A stretch of 64,000 nt of DNA from Ephydatia muelleri (Eukaryota > Porifera > Demospongiae > Spongillida > Spongillidae), in NCBI GenBank assembly GCA_013339895.1, contig JABACO010000015.1, positions 2,556,861 through 2,620,860 on the forward strand, given 5' to 3'. The position numbers and the translations under genes were made by a program. Shown piece by piece: positions 49,653 to 60,752 of the stretch. Position 1 is the stretch's first letter; each line of letters begins with the position of its first letter. Under the pieces are notes generated by a model. It did no database searches. It was not told the origin of the DNA and was given only the letters and a program-made list of their open reading frames with translations.

Positions 49653-52352
49653 ACGTACACACACATACACACAACACACACAACACACACAAACACGTAC
49701 ACACAACACACACACGCACACACACACACACACCACGTACATACACACATATACGCACATACACACAACACACCACACACGTACACACAACACACACATG
49801 CACACACACACACGCACACACGCACATACATGTACATGCACATATACACAAACACATACACGCAGGGGATGGTGGTGGATGTCCCCTTCGCACTCTTCTT
49901 CCTCAGCCAGCTGCTCGAACAGAACAACTCGGCACTGCTCTACAGCTCACTGGACGAGCTAGCATCCATGGACCCTGAGCTCCACCGATCCCTAAGCTCC
50001 ATCAAGGTAAGGCTGCAGGCCATGTGTCGTGCAGATACATCGAATGTACATTATCCCAATTGTTGCCCACCCTTCAGCACTATGAGGGAGACGTGACTGA
50101 TCTGTGCCTTACCTTCTGCTGGGAAGAGGAGTTTATGGGAAAGGTGTGCATTCGTGGTGGCTGTGTGTGTGTGTGTGTGTGTGTGTGATTTATATTTGTT
50201 GTGTATGTGCATGTGTGTGTGTGTATGTGCATGTGTGTGTGTGTGTATCATGGGCACACATGCGTAGATTTATGCACATACATGTACCGTGTGTGTACCC
50301 ATGCACGTGTCTATGTGTATACACTACAATTGTTGCATGCACTCCTGTGTCCATGTGACTCGCGTTCCTCCCCCAGATGGTGACACACGAGCTCATCTAT
50401 GGAGGAAGTGGCGTGCCTCTTACCAATGACAACAGGTACCCCAGGGTCCCAGACCCTCACTCCTCCTCAGATTTCTCTCTCACACCCTTTAATCCATTCT
50501 CATGCATGATTCTATCACCCCCTCCATCCCTCCCTCCCTCCCTCCCTCCCTCCCTCCCTCCCTCCCTCCCTCCCTCCCTCCCTCCCTCCCTCCCTCCCTC
50601 CCTCCCTCCCTCCCTCCCTCCCTCCCTCCCCTCCCTCCTCCCTCCCTCCCTCCCTCCCTCCCTCCCTCCCTCCCTCCCTCTCCCTCCCCTCTCCATCTCT
50701 CCCTCCTCCCTCTATCTTCTCTCCCTCCCTCTTTTGCCCTTTCTTCTCCTCCCACTCTCCCTCCCTCTCCTCCCTTTCCCTTCCTCCCCTTTCCTTCCTT
50801 TCCTCCCCTTTCCCTCTCCTCCCTCTCCCTCCTCTCTCCCTCCCTCCTTCCCTTTACCCTCCTCTTTAATGGCCTTATCCCATGTCTCTCTTCCCCCCCA
50901 CCCCCAGAATTAGCTATGTCCACCACATGGCTCACTTCAGGCTCCACACTCAGCTCAAGGAGCAGACCTCAGCATTCAAGAGAGGCTTCTACTCCATCAT
51001 CAGAAGAGCCTGGGTCTCCTGCTTCTCACCACCTGAGCTCCAGAGACTCATCTCAGGTGACCAGGTGGACATTGATGTGGATGATTTGAGGTGATTCTAA
51101 CTATCCTGTGAATATCTGGGAGGGTGTGTGTGTATGTGTGTGTGGGTGGGTGTGTATTTGTATTCAGCCTCTTGCTGTTACCTAGGAAACACACGAGCTA
51201 CTATGGTGGTTACCATGACAACCACAGAGTCATTGTGTGGCTCTGGGACATATTAAAGAGTGAATTTTCAGAAAAGGAAAGGAGCTTGTTCTTGAAGGTC
51301 TGAAGATGATTTGACCTGTGGAACTGATATAACTACCTCTCTCCCTCCCTCACTCCCTCCTCCCCACCCTTCCCTGTATTCACATTCATGTCTATGTTTC
51401 TTTCACTGTAGTTTGTTACCAGCTGCTCCAAGCCCCCTTTGCTTGGATTTAGTCACTTGGAGCCACCTTTCTCCATACGATTTGTGGATGTTGCTGATGA
51501 CGATGTAAGATCATTGGTTCATCGACCAGTCATATTGGTTGCTTGTCCAGATGACATGTGCATGTGGCTAAGGGAAAGAAATGTGTTTCTATTTGCACGC
51601 AAAGCAAATAGAGAGCAAGCTAATATTTGCATGCAAGAGTGTGTTTACATGTAGGTGATCATTAAAGTTACAGTAATTCATGTGCATTTGGTGAAAGCAC
51701 TTCAAAGGTGCAGGATCTGTGCTGATGTACATTTATCCAATTGAAATCCATAATAGTAATACATTATCACGTGTACACACAGACTGCACATTACTAATTG
51801 TGTTGAATATATGCATGTATTGTGTGAATGTATTGATCAGGGTGTATGATTATAACAGGAAACACTATCAATGATGCATTCACAATGGCATTTCAGGACA
51901 CACTAGTGCTCTTAAATAACCACACAGCTGTTGCTCTAATCGTAGCAAGAGGTTAGAATTACAGTCCATATACCATACATGTACAGTATGTTCCCCTTCC
52001 ATGCTCCATATGACTCCACAATCAGTGCTGTACAAAACTCGAAAACACATATTATAAAATTACATTTTTAATACATTTTTTCAAATGTGAACAACCAAGT
52101 AAATCTAATGCATATGCATGTGGCTATAGGCAGTTCAAATGTGAACAGTTGCTTTATTCGCTCAGTGTCAAGAATCTTGACATTCACAACAGACCCATTA
52201 AAAGTTAAGTAGCTACATGAACCAATGGTGGTTCTATTGTAAGATTCAACTCCAGATGCACACTTATCAGGAAACCATGTAATGTCGGTATAGGCAGTTC
52301 AAACGTGAATGGTCTTAGTTGATCTATTTAGCAGTAACTGCTACTCAAAGGT

Positions 52353-52386
<34 letters not shown>

Positions 52387-53547
52387 AGGGAGGGGGGGTA
52401 GTGTTCCGGTTCGGACCGAACCGGTATCGAACGGTTCGAGGTTCGACTCGGTTCGATGTTCGGTTCGAATACCTTTCGAACATCTCATTAAAAATTCATT
52501 GCCTTGTGTACCGCGAATTCATAATGATGATTGGTTTGTGGTTTTAGTTTATTTTATGTACAAGTACATGTAGTCAGGTATACATAAGAACCGTACGATA
52601 GAGTACTGTACTTACAGTAGCTAGCGCTCGCCCGGGAGTCGGGACATTACACTTATTTGCATGAATGCTTCGTCAATGTATAATGCATGATAAATAAATT
52701 GCAGCTTAATTCCCAAAAGTTCAAAGTGGTCTATCTACTTTTGTTTCTTAACTTTCTTTTAAGAAACAGTTAATTCGGCACTGATTCGTGCGATCATGCG
52801 CGAATCAGTGCCGAATTACATGTAACTCATACAAATTTAACTTAACCAGTAATTACCTTTGATAATTTTTAAGTACGAACCGTTCGATGAATTAAGTCGG
52901 TTCGGTTCGATGTTCGGTTCGAATGGATCGAACCGGAACACTAGTGGGGGGGAGAAGGGAACCCACTTAGATGCTTAGACAGAGCCCATGCATAGGCTTA
53001 GCTAGGATACATTAAATAATGTTGAATTTTGAGTAGCCAACCATAGAGTGTAGGTACATATATACTTCAGATTAGTGGGTGCTCAAGTATACTGTCTGCA
53101 CATCACACCTACATGTATGCACAGGTCCTCATATACCATTATTATCATACACGGGTTCTTCTCAAAGGTGCTTCAAAAGTATCTGCCATACCATGTGCTT
53201 CATCAATGTAAACATGACCCTTGTCTTTTTCCTCCTCCTCCTCCTCCTCTTCCTCCTCCTCCTCCTCCTCCTCCTCCTCCTCCTCCTCCTCCTCCTCCTC
53301 CTCCTCCTCCTCCTCCTCTCCTCCTCCTCCCCCTCCCCCTCCCCCTCAACCCAGGACCACGGTGACTCCATTCCAAGCATCCTAAGAGGACTATTTGCCA
53401 CCCCGTCACCATGGTGATGGAAAGAGGCTCCCCACCTCCTCCACGTGCTTCAACCTGCTTAAGCTGCCCAACTACAGTAAGAAGTCAGTACTCAGAGACA
53501 AGCTCAAGTATGCCATATCTTCTGGGGCTGGATTTGAACTGTCCTGA
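43046..53547 (+). CDS. UBE3B: UBE3B-like HECT E3 ubiquitin ligase
   Basis: Transfers ubiquitin through a HECT cysteine. Exons seen: 43046-43165, 43260-43309, 43744-43784, 44399-44463, 44576-44632, 45983-46087, about 46219-46280, 47425-47510, [gap], 49313-49420, 49866-50006, 50078-50143, 50377-50435, 50908-51090, 51186-51297, 51412-51504, 53355-53547. The N-terminus carries an IQ motif ([16 protein letters not shown]) as in UBE3B. HECT segments: [48 protein letters not shown], and the catalytic-Cys block [20 protein letters not shown] ending GFELS. About 560 codons of the middle are missing in the gap. The intron after 44463 starts GC. The last exon has a one-base frame break near 53401-53404. 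Confidence 0.9.
43887..44035. repeat. GTGTGTGTAGTT repeat
   Basis: GT-rich units of 12-14 bp ending in AGTT, about ten copies, in a UBE3B intron. Confidence 0.88.
45090..45945. repeat. 27-bp palindrome-rich minisatellite
   Basis: About 32 nearly identical units of TGTGATCACATGATGCATGG plus ACACTAG in the UBE3B intron before exon 45983-46087. Each unit contains three six-base palindromes (TGATCA, ATGCAT, ACTAGT) and a CACATG. Two units have lost a base pair. Confidence 0.95.
46167..46201. repeat. poly-C tract
   Basis: About 30 C in a row, 18 bp upstream of the putative UBE3B exon at 46219. Confidence 0.93.
46360..46770. repeat. TTAGGG-containing minisatellite
   Basis: Units of 17-21 bp, CACTGTTAGGGCAGGTGTG(CT), about 21 copies, in a UBE3B intron. 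Almost every unit contains TTAGGG. Confidence 0.92.
47530..47930. repeat. 36-bp minisatellite next to the assembly gap
   Basis: Units of TATGGAAGATGTGCATGTTT plus CTTTGTGGGCAATTCT, about 11, the last few shortened. Open in several frames because 36 is a multiple of three. It lies in a UBE3B intron. Confidence 0.92.
48001..49000. other. assembly gap (1000 N)
   Basis: Exactly 1000 N. The UBE3B coding sequence missing between the flanking exons (about 1.7 kb by comparison with the family) exceeds 1000 bases, so the gap length is a placeholder. Confidence 0.97.
49068..49312. repeat. (CA)n with CACATG words
   Basis: CA-rich DNA between the gap and the next UBE3B exon. Confidence 0.88.
49621..49862. 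repeat. (CA)n microsatellite
   Basis: CA tract with CACGTAC interruptions, running up to the acceptor of UBE3B exon 49866-50006. Confidence 0.9.
50519..50870. repeat. (CCCT)n tract
   Basis: About 40 tandem CCCT units, then irregular CT-rich DNA, in a UBE3B intron. The complementary strand reads (AGGG)n and is a textbook G-quadruplex former. Confidence 0.93.
52353..52398. repeat. poly-G tract
   Basis: About 33 G followed by TAGGGAGGGGGGG, directly at the left end of the 545-bp element. Confidence 0.93.
52399..52943. mobile_element. 545-bp non-autonomous inverted-repeat element
   Basis: The ends are inverted repeats, TAGTGTTCCGGTTCG and CGAACCGGAACACTA. Subterminal DNA is packed with GGTTCGATGTTCGGTTCGAA-type words at both ends. 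The flanking 8 bp (AGGGGGGG and GTGGGGGG) agree at 6 of 8 positions, compatible with a hAT-type target duplication in G-rich DNA. The interior has no coding frame but contains a further hairpin (AATTCGGCACTGATTCG near 52770 and its complement near 52800). It lies in the last UBE3B intron. Confidence 0.8.
53231..53346. repeat. (CCT)n trinucleotide tract
   Basis: About 36 CCT units. It ends 8 bp before the acceptor of the last UBE3B exon and so acts as its polypyrimidine tract. Confidence 0.93.
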
Positions 53548-53764
53548 ACCTGACGTTATTGTTCATTGTATGCTTGTGTGTGCTATGTGCGTTTCCTTCT
53601 AAACACATAAACAAAAGAGCAAAATGGGTTGGTTAATTATGTTGCATTAATGACCAAACCAGAAAATGTACATGTGCTGAGTATGATGTGATAAACAATT
53701 GTGTTCATAGTCGCTTAAATCAAAAACTGCATGTACTTTTTGATCGTAAATATTGGAATCCAAC

Positions 53765-53995
53765 ATATGGGACCTAACGCATACATCAGTTGTCAGTACG
53801 CGCAATAGAAATGTAATGCTTGCGTTGAAATGTATGGCTAATTAAAAATTCAGAGCCTTACAACTCCATGACAGATACTCCGATTCCCAGTGCGTAAGAA
53901 GCAAATTGTGTAGAGGACATTTCAGACTTCTAGAATATCAAAAGAATTGAAATCATGAAAAAACATGCGTTAGGTCCCTTTTCACATCCCATATA
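53765..53995. mobile_element. MITE copy (ATATGGGA / GGGACCTAACGC family)
   Basis: The left end ATATGGGACCTAACGCATAC and right end GCGTTAGGTCCCTTTTCACA-TCCCATAT are inverted repeats. The interior matches 30913-31105 (inverted) and 7891-7985. Confidence 0.8.
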
Positions 53996-54332
53996 TATGG
54001 TTTGATAACCTTAGGTCTGTTGCATCAGACTTAATGAACAAAGAGGTTTAGCGTGCCAAACAACTGGACACAAGACTACCACCAGCAGGGATGATGGTTG
54101 TGTACAGTCTATTTTTGTCTAATTAATTAGCCTTGTAGTGAATTATAAAGGTATTGCTTTCTCGGTACGGATGCTGGTTCGGCCCAGCGTGGGAACCAGC
54201 TTGACACATGCAATTGTAGTCACCCAATATACGGGTGGATTACATCAGCGCTACGCATATCAGGCTGGGGCACGAGCTACTGCAATTTCATTAGACAAGA
54301 GGTTACGTGCGGCCTGCATGGATTGAATTGAT

Positions 54333-54390
54333 TTGAGGAATTCAGGTTCAGCGGTACACTGCATGTACCGCATGAATCTTAATTCCTCAA
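54333..54390. repeat. 58-nt imperfect hairpin
   Basis: TTGAGGAATT pairs with AATTCCTCAA and GCGGTACA pairs with TGTACCGC around a CTGCA loop, with a partly paired bulge between. It resembles a small-RNA precursor in size, or an ultrashort foldback. It lies about 250 bp upstream of the chitosanase pseudogene. Confidence 0.55.
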
Positions 54391-54637
54391 GTCAGGTAGA
54401 ATGAATTAGTGTGTATTCAATTGTGTATGATACAATTAACTCATAGACCCATTTCATAACCGTAAAACCTGTGCACCAACATGGCGGATCGTGTATTAAT
54501 TTATATAGACGTGTGGCAGATTACGCAGTGGTCACATGACACATGAAAAAGGTCTATAGTACCCCGCACTCCAGTGAATGCATTCAGGCTATGGATCCAC
54601 AGTACGAGCTAATTGACGTTGAGTATAGTAATATAGA

Positions 54638-55429
54638 ATGGCCGCCAGGTTTACTATCGCTGCAGGCACCCCAAATTACGTGCCCATCGATGTCGGGCAG
54701 CGCGTATCGGGCCTACTCTCACTGACCATAGTGCAGGTGGACACCATTTTGAGTCTGATCAGCCTTCCCGAGAACAGCCAAATCCAGTGGTGGAAAAATT
54801 ACAACTACATCAAAAATCTGCACGATGGCCGAGGATACACCGTCTCGATTTTCGGCGCCACTTCCGGAACGGGCGATCTCGTGGACGTCTTCGATAAGCT
54901 CCGTAAACGGAACAGCACGCACCCTCTATTCCGGTTCTACGACACGCTGAAGAAGAAGACGGGCAGTGACGTCAGCTGACTGCAAGATTTACCCCGCGCT
55001 ATCCAAGGATTGGGGGACGACAAGCATTGGCGGGGCGCAGTGTGGGACGTCTACGTAGATGAGTACTGGACCTTCGTCGCTCAGTTCTGCAACAAGACTC
55101 AGGGCAGCAAGAACCGCCCGGGCCCCGTCATCAAGACACCCCTAGTCAAAGGCTTCATTGTGGATACGGCCATCAATCACGGTCCAGACCTGGAATCGTT
55201 CCAAGTGATATTGAATAAAATGAAAAATAAAAACAATGGGGACGAGAAGGAGTGGTTCAAGGATTTTGCCCAGGCCCGTCACGACATCCTAGAAAGCGGC
55301 TTTGAAGATCTCGACACCTCTGGCACGGGCGATAGGTGCACGCTGTGGTTATATTTAGGCCTGGGCGAGCAGGGTAATTGGGAACTGAAAAGACCCATCC
55401 AACCTTATGCTGGGTATTGGGCCAATTAG
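54638..55429 (+). pseudogene. GH46-type chitosanase copy 1, with in-frame stop
   Basis: Family GH46 enzymes hydrolyse chitosan and are mostly bacterial and secreted. The frame spans 263 codons, close to the family's size. The block LPENSQIQWW followed by YIKNLHDGRGYTVSIFGATS and GTGD matches the GH46 active-site region: the Glu of PENS is the expected acid catalyst and the Asp of HDGRGYT the expected second carboxylate. The C-terminal part keeps F-x2-AR and DTS. A TGA at 54977-54979 interrupts the frame; copy 2 has AAA there. The frame reopens in phase. There are no introns and no signal peptide. It is more GC-rich than its flanks. The start ATG at 54638 lies where similarity to copy 2 begins (54647), so its 5' end is recombinant. 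Confidence 0.78.
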
Positions 55430-55850
55430 ACAAGCAGCGCAAGAATGTAGCTATAAATAAAACGTTCTGTACTGATAAGAATGACGTCATGCGCGTCTGA
55501 TTACATAAGAGCGCGAACAGGAAATAAGAAAACGGTGTATTTGCTCGTTGGTATAGCAAGACAACTGCATGAATTTGTATACGTGTAGAACTGAGCGCAA
55601 TATCAGGTCGTACATAACTTGACTTTTGACAGAAACAACTGAGGCTGATGAGCCATGTTGAACAATGATAATTTTTTCAGTTGGTCTGATTTCAAGCTAC
55701 GTACAAAGTGATGCATTGGTTTGAAAAGAAAATAATACGTAACTTGGCAAATATAAACCTTGAAAACAGTTTTTATGGCACATTCTGAAGCAAAACCTAA
55801 ACACTTATTTATGTCAGTATATAAAAACTTTAAGCAACGGAAATAATGAT
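55430..55850. other. no gene recognised
   Basis: AT-rich DNA downstream of chitosanase copy 1. Confidence 0.4.
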
Positions 55851-55867
55851 GCGCTTATGATTATGGT

Positions 55868-56015
55868 CTGCACCTCTGACACAACCAGCGTCTGTTCTTC
55901 ATGCTGACACAACCAGGGTCTGTTCTGCTTGCTGACGCAACCAGGGTCTGTTCTGCATGCCGACACAAACCGGGTCTGTTTTTCATGCTGGCACAACCAG
56001 GGTCTGTTCTGCATG
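55868..56015. repeat. 31-bp tandem repeat
   Basis: Five units of GACACAACCAGGGTCTGTTC plus TGCATGCT. Confidence 0.9.
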
Positions 56016-56312
56016 CAGCAGTCGACGTTAGAAGAACCTGTTAATTAGACTGGGTATAGTCACGCAAAAATTGATCCGGGCAAAAATTGAAACCCAGCTA
56101 GCAGACATTCATACCCCTGAAACTCACAGTGTTCTTCAAAACTAGCTGTGTCTCTTTCATTAGACAAAGCTAGCTACATGTAATTTAGTTCTCTATTATG
56201 CACTGAAGTAAACCATTTCACTATTTAAAAGTGCAACTATATAGTGTAGTCCTCCTGTTGAGCCATGCAAGTGTAGTCCACCTCGTCGTGGGCGCCCCCA
56301 GTATTACTAGAA

Positions 56313-56335
56313 GGGGGGGGGGGGGGGGGGGGGGG
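56313..56335. repeat. poly-G tract
   Basis: 23 G in a row. The DNA around 56230-56560 is otherwise unassigned. Confidence 0.92.
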
Positions 56336-56759
56336 AGGGGGTAAAGCATCAATTTTGCAAGTCGTACGAACAAAGTAGGTAGTATTGCTTGTTGTTGCCT
56401 CGGCACTTAGCGCTGCCGCTTTGATTTACGACTTTCAGCTCCACTCAATCTTCGCTTCGATGCGATTGTGCGCATGTAGGTAGTAATACTGGGACAGGGT
56501 TTAATAATTTTTTAGAAGAGGGGTGGAGGGGGGGCGCCCAAATGTGTGTGTGTGGGGGGGAGTGGCCGGGGACGCGCTCGTGATACCTGTGATGCATCAA
56601 ATCACAGCAAAAGATGCGTCAAATCAAATAATCTATTCCATACGCGATTGTATATACAAAATCAACTATTGCATCAAGACTTGATTGAATAGAAAAAACC
56701 GTTATATGAATCAAGCACGAATCATTCATAAAATCAATGAATTAAGGATTTGGACATGA

Positions 56760-56905
56760 TTCTATAGAAGAATCCTTTATAAATCCCCTTTAAAAATCAA
56801 TGAAAAATCACTTTTGATTTGGCAGGTGATTTTATATCAAAGAATCCTTTATAAATCTCCTTACAATCAATGACAAATCACTTTTGATTTGGTAGGTGAT
56901 TGTAT
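56760..56905. repeat. tandem duplication of about 72 bp
   Basis: Two diverged copies containing AATCCTTTATAAATC and AAATCACTTTTGATTTGG(C/T)AGGTGATT. Short AATCA/TGATT palindromic words recur through 56600-56910. Confidence 0.75.
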
Positions 56906-57064
56906 AACAAAATCTAGCAATTGTACAACCAACATCTTGGAACCAGTACCCAGGATGTAATGCCCTAAGTTGCTGGCAAAAAGACCAAAACTTAACGCAT
57001 CCAGCTAGTTACAGGTTTCTAGATGATAGTTGTGTGCCTTATCAAGAAGTACAGAAGTTCAAGT

Positions 57065-57720
57065 TCAGTCATCACCACCATCTGAGGAATTTCTAACTGA
57101 TAAGTCACTCTCTCTGCTTGAGGTAGAGGTTCTGCCTTCTGAATTCACCACTTGACGTGCTGCTCTTGCCTTTGATAATATTTCCAGCCTTCTCTTTACA
57201 TGGTCCACAGACACATCTTCATCAAGGTTTACATCTTCTGCATTCAGTGTGACAGACTTCCTTATTTTGTCAATACCTTCTTTGTCCTCCAAAGCAATCT
57301 TTCCTTCTTTTATTGCATTCTTCACTGCCTTTTCCCGAGCAAGTTGTTTATGAAATGAAGAGAATGACAAACTAAATTTATTTCATTTATGCATGTATGA
57401 TACATACATATGTGAGCCTACTTTTCTTCAGTGAAAGATGGCGTTTTCTATGCATTTTATCATCAGTTTCAATATTTTTGCTGCTTCGTCGCATTGAATA
57501 GTAATTCTGTACATGTGGTACATTAGAAGAGATGTTTAACATGAGCACACAGATGTAAGAAATAAATACCTTTATTCGTTTTTTAATCACAGTAACAGGA
57601 GGCACAGTAAACTTGCTATAGCAGAGACCTGCTTCCACAGCTCCAACAAGTCCATCCAGTAGCTTACTATCCAGCTCACACCACGAGTACTCGCTAGTAG
57701 GTCCTTTAGTTCAGAACCCA
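57065..57720 (-). CDS. fragment of an unrecognised gene (minus strand)
   Basis: A 101-codon frame at 57065-57370 (internal part SFSSFHKQLAREKAVKNAIK, then a charged helical stretch and a Ser/Asp end) looks like a real C-terminal exon: it follows an acceptor TTTAG and has non-repetitive composition. Upstream on the same strand, 57569-57700 encodes LDSKLLDGLVGAVEAGLCYS and then KFTVPPVTVIKKRIK before a GT donor. A middle exon around 57410-57497 is possible, but its phase did not close. I do not recognise the protein. Confidence 0.4.
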
Positions 57721-57741
57721 GGGGGTTGTTGTGTAGTTTAG

Positions 57742-57771
57742 CCCCCCCCCCCCCCCCCCCCCCCCCCCCCC
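57742..57771. repeat. poly-C tract
   Basis: 30 C followed by eight T. Confidence 0.93.
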
Positions 57772-57906
57772 TTTTTTTTACCTCCCTACTTTCGCGGGAT
57801 GGTATGCAATCGCAATCGATCAACAACTTATCAACACTGTAGATCGCGGGACATTAAAATTTGGCATCATCTCTCAGTTCTGGTCAAAATGAATATATAA
57901 ACTATA

Positions 57907-60358
57907 GCGTTTAAGACTGATTCAGACAAAACAAGGTGTATTGCTGATTGGCCTACTCCGTCCTGTCTGCAAGATTTGAAACAATTCTTGGGGTTAGCGT
58001 CATATTATAGACGATTTGTCCGAAATTTTGCTGCTATAGTTGCTCCTTTAGTAAAGCTTACTGAAAAGGGCCATGTGTGGCATTGGTCATCTGACTGTGA
58101 CGCTGCATTTTTACAGTTGAAGGAACGCCTGGTAACATCTCCCATATTGGGCTACCCTGTGTTCAATCAGCCATTTATGGTGGACACCGATGCTAGTGGG
58201 GAGGGGCTTGGGGCTGTTCTGTCACAGTATGTATCGGGTGTGGAACGTGTCATTGCTTTTGCAAGCAGGTCCCTGTCTAAAGCTGAAAGGAAGTACTGTG
58301 CTACAAGGCGTGAGATGCTTGCTTTAGTATGGGCCATCAAACATTTTCGCCCTTATCTGTATGGCAGGCGTTTTACAGTGCGGACAGACCATGCTTCCTT
58401 GGATGCGGTGGTTGCAGAGTTTCCATGAACCAGAGGGTCAAGTGGCTAGATGGCTGGAATGCCTTTCTGAATATGATTTTGAGGTGGTTCATCGCCCTGG
58501 TACTAAGCATACCAACGCTGATGCCTTGTCCCGTATGCCTTGCCCTCAGTGTCAGTTATCATTTCCGCAGGTTTGTACGATGCAATCGGATGTCTGGCTG
58601 CCATGTTGGACTCTGGATGAACTTGCTGAGGAACAAAGACAGGACTCCAGCATTGGGCAAGTTATTCAATGGATGGAAAATGATAGTATCCCTCGGGTAT
58701 TTCCGAAGCACCTGTCTTCGCATACCCAAGCATTGTGGGCTCAGTCTTCATATCTGGTTTTGCAGAATGGGGTGTTATATAGGCGGTGGGAAGATGTTCC
58801 CTGCAAGGGGCTTCATAGAAGGTTGCAGTTAGTTCTCCCTCCTACTCTGGTCCCGGTGCTATTAGAAGCCTTACATAGTTCAATAAGGGGAGGTCATTTT
58901 GGAACTAGCAAGACCCTTGCAAAGGTGCGTGAGCGTTTTTATTGGGTAGGGCAGCGCAAAGATGTAGCTGCTTGGTGTTCTGGTTGTCTATCCTGTGCAT
59001 CTAGGAAGCCTCCACCTGCAAAACTACGTGCACCCCTGCAGCTTGACCCTGCAGTACGGCCGCTGCAACGTGTGGCGATGGATATTATGGGGCCCTTACC
59101 TGAAACCTCGAGAGGCAACAAGTATATTCTTGTTATTGCAGATTACTTTACTAAATGGTCGGAAGCCTACCCAATACCTAACATGGAGGCAATAACTGTA
59201 GCTAAATGTTTGGTGAATGAATTTATTTGTCGTTTTGGTGTGCCTGAGCAATTGCACTCAGACCAAGGTAGAAACTTTGAAAGTAAGGTCATTAAAAACA
59301 TATGTGACCTTCTTCAAATTCGAAAAACTCGCACGTCTCCATATCACCCCCAATCGGATGGGTTAGTTGAACGATTTAACAGAACATTGTTAAATTTGTT
59401 GAGCATTGCAGTTGTTGATGCTGAACGTGACTGGGATGTGCAATTGCCATTATTGATGTTTGCTTACCGTACGTCTATGCATGAGACCAATGGGGTAACA
59501 CCTTTTGAGATGATGTTTGGGAGGGAGGTGGTGCTGCCAGAGCATTTGATGTTCAATCTACCAGTTAGTACTGAGCAGGTCCTGCAGGAAGGGGTCGAAT
59601 ATGTAGACTATCTGAAGAAAAGGTTCCAGCTGGTGCATCAGTACGTCAGACAGAATGCACAGAAAGGCATGCAGCGTCAGAAGACTGGATACGATCAGAA
59701 GGAGAATACGCGGTGTGTTTTCCGGAAAGGAGATAATGTATGGTTCTACACCCCTGCTGTCCCAAAAGGAAAGTCTCCCAAATTTCATCGACCATGGCAA
59801 GGACCGTATCAAGTATTAAAAAAAAAGGGTGAAGTGACTTATGATATCCGACGTCTGGCGCATCCGCGAAAAAAATTAATTGTGCATTACAATCGGTTGA
59901 AACCTTTTTTGCAGGCATCACCTCCTGGAGAACAGGAGCCAAGTGAGGAGGAGGAGGAGGAGAAGGAGGAGAAGGGAACACCAAGTGAAGAACAGGAGTC
60001 AAGAGGGGAGGAGATTAACAAAGAGCCACAAGAGTCAATGGCTGATTTACAGGATGAGCAATACATATACGTGGAAACTAGGAGGCCAGAGCCAGGGCCA
60101 GCAGTGGAGGAACATGTACCCACACCTCCACTTATAGCCCCTGCACCCCGTCAGCCTCCACAGCCACCTGCTGAGCCGGAATTACCTCAACCTGGAGAAC
60201 AGTTGCGTCGCTCAACTCGGAACAGACATCCTCCACATTGGTATGGGCACATTGTTGTTCATTCTGCTCATACCCATACAAACTGTGAGGACACAGTTTC
60301 ATTGGATGGGGAGCTGTGTAACGATGGCAACAGCTGTACGCATGAGCAACACTACTAG
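57907..60358 (+). mobile_element. Ty3/gypsy retrotransposon, 5'-truncated and frameshifted
   Basis: Domains in order: end of the reverse transcriptase (about 57913-58020, ADWPTPS and FLGLASYYRRFV), RNase H (58170-58560, with VDTDASGEGLGAVLSQ and RTDH), the integrase HHCC zinc-binding region (about 58870-59010), the integrase core with its DD(35)E residues (D in MDIMGPLP, D in HSDQGRNF, E in DGLVERFN), and a GPY/F-type module near 59785, followed by a Glu- and Pro-rich tail to TAG 60356-60358. A frame break of +1 (or +4) near 58400 separates the two long frames (57976-58428 and 58361-60358). Gag, protease and most of the reverse transcriptase are missing, and I found no LTR pair. It is not autonomous. 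Confidence 0.87.
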
Positions 60359-60752
60359 CGACAGCCTGACGACAGAACTATCGAGAACTGTAGTGCCGTG
60401 TGCATTAAAGAACAATAGTTGGCTGGTATATAATTGAGTGTATTGTATGCGTAGGGTGAGACACTGTCATAAAGTTTGTAGTCTGTTTGGGACTGTGAGT
60501 GCGCTACATCAGCATACTGTATTGTAGTAGTCCTCAGAGCCGACGCCGCCGTTCAAGCAGGTGCGGCCATGGCCGCACCACTTTTTGAGGCGCTTAGCGT
60601 TTTTTTTTTCTTAATGTTACCGGCAAGGATTATGGACTTAGAATTACGTACCAGTATGCATGTTAATAACGGTCTTATTGTGTCTGAGTTAAGTTATTAA
60701 AATCATGGAGGCTCAAAGTAGTCACATGCACATCAACATCGATATTCCACCG

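Noticed and set aside
58361..60358. Intact, active gypsy polyprotein
   Set aside because: The frame begins only after a frame break in RNase H, and upstream domains are missing.
60359..60600. LTR of the gypsy element
   Set aside because: A TATATAA-like word and a TG start exist, but there is no second copy to pair with and no clear polypurine tract, so it cannot be supported.
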